12,163 nucleotides of DNA, taken from Paracoccaceae bacterium (lineage in GTDB: Bacteria > Pseudomonadota > Alphaproteobacteria > Rhodobacterales > Rhodobacteraceae). Made by a program: the position numbers and the translations under genes. The stretch spans positions 1 to 12,163 of the forward strand of contig JAPOSK010000453.1 of assembly GCA_026709725.1 (NCBI GenBank). Direction: 5' to 3'. The first letter of the stretch is position 1. The number at the start of each line of letters is the position of its first letter. The notes under the pieces were generated by a model. The model was not told the DNA's origin. It worked only from the letters and a program-made list of their open reading frames with translations, and made no database searches. Positions 7,915-12,163 of the stretch are shown here, piece by piece.

Positions 7915-8128
7915 GGGAATCTCCTCGTTCTGGTGCCCACTCTGCACCCGGTTGTGGAGATGCGGCCTATGGCGGATTTCTGCCGCTGATGCAATCCATT
8001 GCTGCCGGTTCTGGCAATTTGCCCTCATGTGTTGCATTCGTGTTCGATGATCAGCGATACAATGTGCTGTGATACGAGGGGCAATTCCGCCGCGCATGAT
8101 TCGCATTCACACCAACCGGAGGCAGGAG
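7915..8128. promoter_or_regulatory. Divergent intergenic region, thrS leader and promoter of the hydrolase gene
   Basis: This 214-base gap separates the thrS start (leftward) and the hydrolase start (rightward), so both promoters should be here. On the minus strand TTGCAT-17 bases-CATAGG is a weak promoter match, as is TTGCAT-20 bases-TACAAT on the plus strand; neither is convincing. The thrS leader can form several short hairpins: GGTGC-loop of 7-GCACC at 7932-7948, GCGG-loop of 7-CCGC, and ATTGC...GCAAT. The hydrolase ribosome site GGAGG is at 8118-8122. Confidence 0.4.
7932..7948 (-). promoter_or_regulatory. Anticodon-arm-like hairpin in the thrS leader (hypothetical operator)
   Basis: In the thrS mRNA, GGTGC pairs with GCACC around the 7-base loop AGAGTGG. 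This has the shape of a tRNA anticodon arm (5-bp stem, 7-base loop) and AGU falls at the anticodon positions. G and U at positions 35 and 36 are the bases ThrRS reads in tRNA-Thr. The hairpin ends 17 bases before the start codon, just upstream of the ribosome site, as does the operator hairpin of Escherichia coli thrS. U33 is absent. One hairpin of this kind can arise by chance. Confidence 0.25.
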
Positions 8129-8887
8129 ATGCCCGATCCACAATTCCTGATGCATGATGATCACAGGATTGCCTATCGCCAGCGTGGGGGCCTTATGCCC
8201 GGTCTTGTCTTCCTGCCCGGCCTCATGTCCGACATGGATGGCACCAAAGCCCTGTTCATCGACGAGGACTGCCGACGTTCGGGGCGCGCCTGTCTCCGGT
8301 TCGACTATTCCGGTCATGGTCTGTCCGATGGCACTTTCACCGATCGGACCATCCGCCACTGGATTGATGAGACGCGGCAGGTCATCATGCTTTGCGGCGC
8401 AGGAGACCCCCGGATTCTCATTGGCTCGTCAATGGGTGCATGGATTGCGCTCCATCTTGCGCGTGAACATCCCGAAGCCGTCGCCGGTCTTGTCCTCATC
8501 GCCGCCGCCCCGGACTTCACCACATCCCTCATGGACGACCTGACACCTGCGCAGGACCGTGATCTGCAAACCAGAGGTGTCTTCGCACTCACATCCGACT
8601 CGGGTGAAGATTCCATTCCCATCACGCAACGCCTGATCGATGACGGGGCGTCCGTTTCAGTCCTTGATCAGCCGCTCTCGCTTCCCATCCCCGTTCGGCT
8701 CCTGCATGGCGATCGCGATCGCGATGTCCCACTGGCGCATGCTCTTGCACTGCTTGCGCATGTGGACTGTGGAGATCTCTCACTCACAGTCATGAAAGGT
8801 GAGGGGCACAGGATGTCCTCGCCCCGTTGCCTGCAGGCCATTCGAAACGCGGTGCTGGACATTGCCAGTTCCAACCGGACCTCCTGA
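8129..8887 (+). CDS. Alpha/beta hydrolase of the ABHD10 type
   Basis: Serine hydrolase of 252 residues with the layout of ABHD10, a mitochondrial thioesterase/glucuronide esterase in animals with many alphaproteobacterial relatives. It shows VFLPGLMSDMDGTKA (about 27-41) with the oxyanion region, CLRFDYSGHGLSDG (55-68), the nucleophile elbow G-S-S-M-G with Ser101, the likely acid Asp197 in LLHGDRDRDVP and His227 in GEGHRMS. The triad is complete. No signal peptide is visible, so it is probably cytoplasmic. The ATG at 8129 has GGAGG six bases upstream; the frame is open to 8069 but those 20 residues are unlike the family. The natural substrate is unknown; an acyl-thioester or ester is likely from the family. 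Its 3' end is 6 bases from the converging small-protein gene. Confidence 0.9.
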   Translation: MPDPQFLMHDDHRIAYRQRGGLMPGLVFLPGLMSDMDGTKALFIDEDCRRSGRACLRFDYSGHGLSDGTFTDRTIRHWIDETRQVIMLCGAGDPRILIGSSMGAWIALHLAREHPEAVAGLVLIAAAPDFTTSLMDDLTPAQDRDLQTRGVFALTSDSGEDSIPITQRLIDDGASVSVLDQPLSLPIPVRLLHGDRDRDVPLAHALALLAHVDCGDLSLTVMKGEGHRMSSPRCLQAIRNAVLDIASSNRTS

Positions 8888-8893
8888 TGCCAT

Positions 8894-9112
8894 TCAAAGA
8901 ACGAGTTCAACGATGATGAGCATGAGACCGAATACAGCCACGAGAAGGGCCGCAAGGTTGACGGGCAACAGTCGCAGCATGCTCTCCCGTGCTTCGGAAT
9001 CCGTCATTCCTGATCGGCGAATGACAAAGAGTTTCCGGATCGAATACCCCACACCGGTCAACCCGGCCAGGGTCAGCACAACGCCCGCGAGACCCGGGAT
9101 GCCCATGTTCAT
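8894..9112 (-). CDS. Small two-helix membrane protein (72 aa)
   Basis: I do not know a named family. The product has two hydrophobic segments, about residues 4-24 (GIPGLAGVVLTLAGLTGVGY) and 48-71 (LLPVNLAALLVAVFGLMLII). A charged middle joins them (RKLFVIRRSGMTDSEARES), whose positive residues suggest that the loop lies in the cytoplasm. AGGGGAG stands about 7 bases before the ATG at 9112, a strong ribosome site. The start is divergent from the iron permease gene and the 3' end converges on the hydrolase gene. The layout and ribosome site make it a real gene rather than a shadow; its function is unknown. Confidence 0.72.
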   Translation of the reverse strand: MNMGIPGLAGVVLTLAGLTGVGYSIRKLFVIRRSGMTDSEARESMLRLLPVNLAALLVAVFGLMLIIVELVL

Positions 9113-9213
9113 GCTGTGCTCCCCTTAATGAAGGATGCCGATCGTATCATACCAACTCCAGCAGACAGGGCCAGGTCTATTATCGCAACCCTTGCCATCC
9201 TATCCCCAGACTT
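9113..9213. promoter_or_regulatory. Divergent intergenic region between the small membrane protein and the iron permease
   Basis: The 101 bases must carry start signals for both genes. No clear -35/-10 pair and no convincing Fur, Irr or RirA operator could be recognised by eye, although iron control would be expected for the permease. Confidence 0.3.
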
Positions 9214-10869
9214 ATGACAGTTCAAAGAGTTATGAATTTCATTTCGAGTGCCCGGCCCCTTTTGCCGGCTCTGGTCATCGCTTCCATGGTGCTGATGCCG
9301 ATTCTGTCCGTTGTTCTCCTTGCGTTTGACGGGGACGGGATCAGGACAGCCTCATTCCTCAATCCAGCCTTCTCGCGCTATCTGGCCAATACCCTGCTCC
9401 TTGTTCTTGGGGTGGCAATTCTTGCGGGTCTGACAGGGGTCTCTGCGGCCTGGGTTGTCGTCACCTATGATTTCCCCGGACGATCCATCATCGAGTATTT
9501 GCTTTTTTTGCCCCTGGCCGTCCCGGCCTATATCGGAGCCTATGCCCTTGTTGATTTTCTGGAGTTTGCCGGACCGGTGCAGACGGGACTGCGCAACCTC
9601 TTTGGCTGGACCTCGGCTCAGGACTACAGATTTCCCGAGATTCGCTCACTTGGGGGTGCCATGCTCGTCCTGGCCGCTGGTCTCTATCCCTATGTCTACC
9701 TCCTGACCCGCATATCGCTTCGTGCACAGTCGGCGGCATCCCTTGAAGTGGCCCGCACCCTCGGTGCCGGTCCCGTTCAGCGCACATTTCAGGTGGTCCT
9801 GCCCCTCTTGCGGCCCGACATCGCTGCCGGTCTCACGATTGTCATGATGGAGACCATCGCCGATTATGGAGTGGTTGACTATTTTGCGGTTCAGACCCTC
9901 ACAACCCGGATCTACACAATCTGGTTCCAGGGGTATGATATTGCCGCTGCCTCTCAGGTCTGTGTTGCCATTCTTGTCTGCATCACCCTTGTTCTCTTCC
10001 TTGAGCGGCTCATGCGATCCCGTTCACGCTATTATCAAACCACTCTCCGGCCGCCGCAGAAGCGACACCGCCGTGTCCCGCCGATCATCGGTGTCTCACT
10101 GATGTTCCTGACCCTGATCCCGATTGTTATCGGGTTCATCCTGCCCTGTGGCGTGCTTCTGGTCCACGCGCTCAACGCACCCGGTCTTGGTTTTACGGCC
10201 AGTCTGCCCATGGCCGCACTGAATACGCTGATAACCGCCACCTCAGCCGCTGTCATTGCAGTTCTTGCCGCTCTCTGGCTCGTCAACGGGTCACGGCATC
10301 TGCCACGACGGCTGGCAAGCATTCTCCTGCCACTGACCAGCCTCGGTTATGCGGCACCCGGCATTGTCATCGGTATCGGAATTCTTGTTCCCCTGACCGT
10401 CATTGATCACACCCTTGCGGACATGATTGCGGCTCTCCTCGATATCGAGATCGGTCTGCTTCTCACCGGCACGGCCGGTGCGGTGGTTCTTGCCTACATC
10501 ATCCGCTTCTTTGCGATCGCGCAGGGTGCCACCGATGCAGCGCTTGGGCGGGTTCCGCCTTCGATCAACCATGTCGCGCGGACCCTTGGCCGGTCAGCCC
10601 GGGGGACCTTCATGACAGTCCAGCTGCCCATGATCAAGGGATCACTCATGACCGCAACCCTGCTTATCTTCGTTGACTGTGTCAAGGAGCTCCCCGCAAC
10701 TCTACTTCTTAAACCATTTAATTTTAACACATTGGCCACCCATGTTTATGAGCACGCTTCCCTGGAAAATCTCACCGCAGCCGCGCCAGCCGCGTTGCTG
10801 GTCACGCTTGTCGGCAGCTTCGGTGTCGTGATCATTGCCCGCAGCCATCTCACGGACAATCGAAAGTAG
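9214..10869 (+). CDS. fbpB: Fe(3+) ABC transporter permease, two fused permease domains (FbpB/SfuB type)
   Basis: Inner-membrane channel subunit of a ferric-iron ABC importer, 551 residues with two permease halves, the normal build for this family. Half 1 (about 12-268) has its ATPase-contact loop at ASLEVARTLGAGPVQRTFQV (175-194). Half 2 (about 290-545) has INHVARTLGRSARGTFMTVQ (451-470), then the family signature VKELPATLLLKPFNFNTLA (490-508) and THVYEHASLENL. These identify the Fe(3+) branch rather than thiamine or sulfate permeases. The ATG at 9214 has no good ribosome site; a second ATG at 9232 is the alternative and would shorten it by six residues. No gene for the ATPase (FbpC) or binding protein (FbpA) lies next to it, so the partners must be elsewhere. 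Confidence 0.9.
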   Translation: MTVQRVMNFISSARPLLPALVIASMVLMPILSVVLLAFDGDGIRTASFLNPAFSRYLANTLLLVLGVAILAGLTGVSAAWVVVTYDFPGRSIIEYLLFLPLAVPAYIGAYALVDFLEFAGPVQTGLRNLFGWTSAQDYRFPEIRSLGGAMLVLAAGLYPYVYLLTRISLRAQSAASLEVARTLGAGPVQRTFQVVLPLLRPDIAAGLTIVMMETIADYGVVDYFAVQTLTTRIYTIWFQGYDIAAASQVCVAILVCITLVLFLERLMRSRSRYYQTTLRPPQKRHRRVPPIIGVSLMFLTLIPIVIGFILPCGVLLVHALNAPGLGFTASLPMAALNTLITATSAAVIAVLAALWLVNGSRHLPRRLASILLPLTSLGYAAPGIVIGIGILVPLTVIDHTLADMIAALLDIEIGLLLTGTAGAVVLAYIIRFFAIAQGATDAALGRVPPSINHVARTLGRSARGTFMTVQLPMIKGSLMTATLLIFVDCVKELPATLLLKPFNFNTLATHVYEHASLENLTAAAPAALLVTLVGSFGVVIIARSHLTDNRK

Positions 10870-11737
10870 CCCGGCAATACATCCAGGCGGACCAATCACA
10901 ACAACGCGTGCATCAGGACAACTGCCACAGTGCGCTCCGTGCGGGATGGGCGGACATGCATCCGATCCCCGTTGATCCCGCACGCCAATGCAGGTTGACC
11001 TGTTGCAGGAAATCCGGTCAGCCTTTGCCTTTGCTTCAAGTGCTGCTCTCGGCAGGGGCGGGCAACACCGTGGGGCAGGGTGATCGGGGATTGGTCACGA
11101 CTGCCCGCCCGGCCCTTGATTCGGGACCCTTTGCCGGACTGCGCGTTCCGGGCCGCAAGTGACGGCCTCGGCGTTGCGGGAATGGATCTTGTCATGAGAA
11201 CACACAATCTCCGGTTCAGTCGCTTGTGGAGTTGCCCGGACCAGGGGGACAGGCTCATGTCTCTTCCGGAAGAAAGAGCTTGCCCCGATTTTCAGGACCG
11301 CTCGGTTCCCAAAAGACGATCCCGCCCATGATGCTTCCAATGATGCCGCGCTGATCCAGTGCACCCATCAGAAAAGACGGATGAGACCGGAACCGCTCCA
11401 CACATCAACACCCTGCAAACAGGACGCATGCGCCTGTCAGTCCTGCAAGATATACCATGAAGCGCGCTCCACGATCCTGAGATCAGCCCCGGAGGGTTCA
11501 TCAATCCCCGGGATGAAGCGGCATGCCCACATGTCAAGGCCGATCTGACGGAAACACCTGTCCGCGCTGAAATCATGCATACAGAGTGCGCCCCAGTGCC
11601 CCAGGCCGGGCCTGACATCCGACACAACTTCATGCCGGAAACCTGTCAGTCCCTCATTGGATGATTGCATCCTTGTGCAAGTCCTGTAACGACAGGTGCG
11701 ATGCCCGTCTGGGGATTAGGACTCCAGGCATGCCATT
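10870..11737. other. 868-base spacer with one weak ORF
   Basis: This spacer lies between the iron permease and the tRNA gene. Overlapping open frames on both strands (about 10896-11364) show no ribosome sites or family features and contradict each other. I see no terminator with a T-run after the permease. The only candidate gene is at 11437-11670 (minus). CTGGGG-ATTAGGA-CTCCAG at 11709-11727 can form a hairpin just upstream of the tRNA, and ACCTGTC (11641-11647) is repeated inverted at 11691-11697; neither has an assigned role. Confidence 0.5.
11437..11670 (-). CDS. Candidate hypothetical protein (77 aa)
   Basis: No family recognised. A hand count gives about 62% G+C at codon position 1, 47% at 2 and 66% at 3, the pattern expected for a real gene in this genome. 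The product is soluble-looking, rich in W, C and D (GHWGALCMHDFSADRC), and ends ERASWYILQD. No signal peptide or helix is seen. The ATG at 11670 is the first start after an in-frame stop, but the ribosome site is poor: AAGG touches the ATG and AGGA is 12 bases away. It could be the remnant of a longer gene. The strand is opposite to the tRNA that follows. Confidence 0.3.
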   Translation of the reverse strand: MQSSNEGLTGFRHEVVSDVRPGLGHWGALCMHDFSADRCFRQIGLDMWACRFIPGIDEPSGADLRIVERASWYILQD

Positions 11738-11813
11738 GCCCCTATAGCTCAGCCGGTAGAGCGCCTGATTTGTAATCAGAAGGTCGGGAGTTCAAGTCTC
11801 TCTGGGGGCACCA
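11738..11813 (+). tRNA. tRNA-Thr (anticodon UGU)
   Basis: The 76-base cloverleaf reads: acceptor stem GCCCCTA with TGGGGGC (one G-T pair), D arm GCTC-AGCCGGTA-GAGC, anticodon stem CCTGA with TCAGA around TTTGTAA, and T arm GGGAG-TTCAAGT-CTCTC. Discriminator A and an encoded CCA follow. Anticodon TGT at 11771-11773 reads ACA threonine codons. The outermost anticodon-stem pair is C27 with A43, a mismatch. The gene stands alone, with no other tRNA beside it. Confidence 0.97.
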
Positions 11814-11982
11814 TCCTGCCCGGAATCGGTCCCCCTCCTGTTCAAAACACCCTGCTTCCAGTCTGGGCCACAACGCTCCGGGGCGGTTGCGGAGGCTCTT
11901 CAGCTTCGCCGGCATGCCGAAGGACGAGGGCGTTGCGAGCATTGGGCGCTGTCACGCGTCAATCACCCGGGAGTCATGACAA

Positions 11983-12162
11983 TCAGGGCGAGAATTCATC
12001 TGACAGTGCGGCAGCCCCCTCCATGGCATCGATCCGGATGGCCTGGTCAGATGCAGTGCCACTGTTCCCCTTTGTCAGGACGGGGCCTTTTGTCAGGACG
12101 GGGTTTCCGGTTGGCATCAGGACCACCTGATTGCTATTGCGGGACTCTTGCCTGTGACCGAT
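11983..12162 (-). CDS. C-terminal part of an unidentified protein, cut by the right edge
   Basis: The minus strand is open from the right edge to a TGA at 11983-11985, giving the last 59 residues of a protein whose start is outside the window. Codons look used (GTC, CTG, GGC, ATC, GCC, GAC are frequent). The visible part reads NQVVLMPTGNPVLTKG, then a second PVLTKG, and ends with RIDAMEGAAALSDEFSP. The six-residue unit PVLTKG is repeated exactly in tandem through an 18-base period. I cannot name the family. An internal ATG would start a protein of about 44 residues, but the open frame runs past it. Its 3' end converges on the tRNA gene. Confidence 0.5.
   Translation of the reverse strand: MGHRQESRNSNQVVLMPTGNPVLTKGPVLTKGNSGTASDQAIRIDAMEGAAALSDEFSP
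12071..12103. repeat. Tandem 15-base repeat, 18-base period
   Basis: TTTGTCAGGACGGGG occurs at 12071-12085 and again at 12089-12103. The period is a multiple of three, and on the minus strand it encodes PVLTKG twice within the partial gene at the right edge. Confidence 0.8.
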
Positions 12163-12163
12163 G

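Noticed and set aside
11080..11331. Plus-strand ORF of 83 residues
   Set aside because: No spaced ribosome site; an equally good frame exists on the other strand, and no family is recognisable.
11742..11942. Minus-strand ORF of 66 residues ending RDLNSRPSDYKSGALPAEL
   Set aside because: It is the antisense of the tRNA-Thr gene; this peptide ending is a well-known false ORF over tRNA genes.
12071..12103. Two repeats as a CRISPR start
   Set aside because: The units are nearly adjacent (3-base gap), have no spacers and lie in an open reading frame.
11738..12163. tRNA 3' end as a phage or island attachment site
   Set aside because: No integrase gene and no repeat of the tRNA 3' end are visible in the window.

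Overview
The window looks like chromosomal DNA from a moderately GC-rich alphaproteobacterium. This rests on the style of the protein sequences (thrS, infC, a TRAP transporter of the mannitol/chloroaromatic type, an ABHD10-type hydrolase, an FbpB-type iron permease), on G/C-rich third codon positions and on a tRNA gene with an encoded CCA end. No integrase, transposase, phage gene or CRISPR array was seen. About three quarters of the window is confidently coding. Three long spacers (2255-2555, 4316-5310, 10870-11737) carry little or nothing recognisable.

Left part, plus strand: a TRAP-transporter gene pair, dctQ (cut by the left edge) and dctM, is followed after a GC-rich 301-base spacer by a DMT/EamA permease. 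That permease overlaps by four bases a lipid A acyltransferase-like (LpxL/HtrB family) gene, which lacks the usual acidic residue of its catalytic motif. A likely terminator closes this unit near 4358-4391.

Middle, minus strand: thrS (threonyl-tRNA synthetase) is followed by infC (IF-3), the classical translation operon. The rpmI-rplT genes that usually follow are not present. In their place lies about 1 kb holding only one weak candidate ORF. The thrS leader can form a hairpin that resembles an anticodon arm, and the infC start codon is ambiguous (GTG or a rare AUA).

Right part: divergently from thrS runs an ABHD10-like serine hydrolase (plus). It converges on a small two-helix membrane protein gene (minus). 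Divergent from that is a fused, two-domain Fe(3+) ABC permease (plus) with no ATPase or binding-protein gene beside it. After an 868-base poorly coding stretch with one small candidate ORF (minus) comes a tRNA-Thr(UGU) gene. The right edge cuts an unidentified minus-strand gene whose C-terminus carries an in-frame duplication of six codons.

Functionally this is a mix of housekeeping translation genes and independent transport and envelope genes. I do not see a convincing new multi-gene system. The most useful leads are the altered acyltransferase motif, the thrS leader and infC start regions, the missing rpmI-rplT, and two small coding-like ORFs in the spacers.
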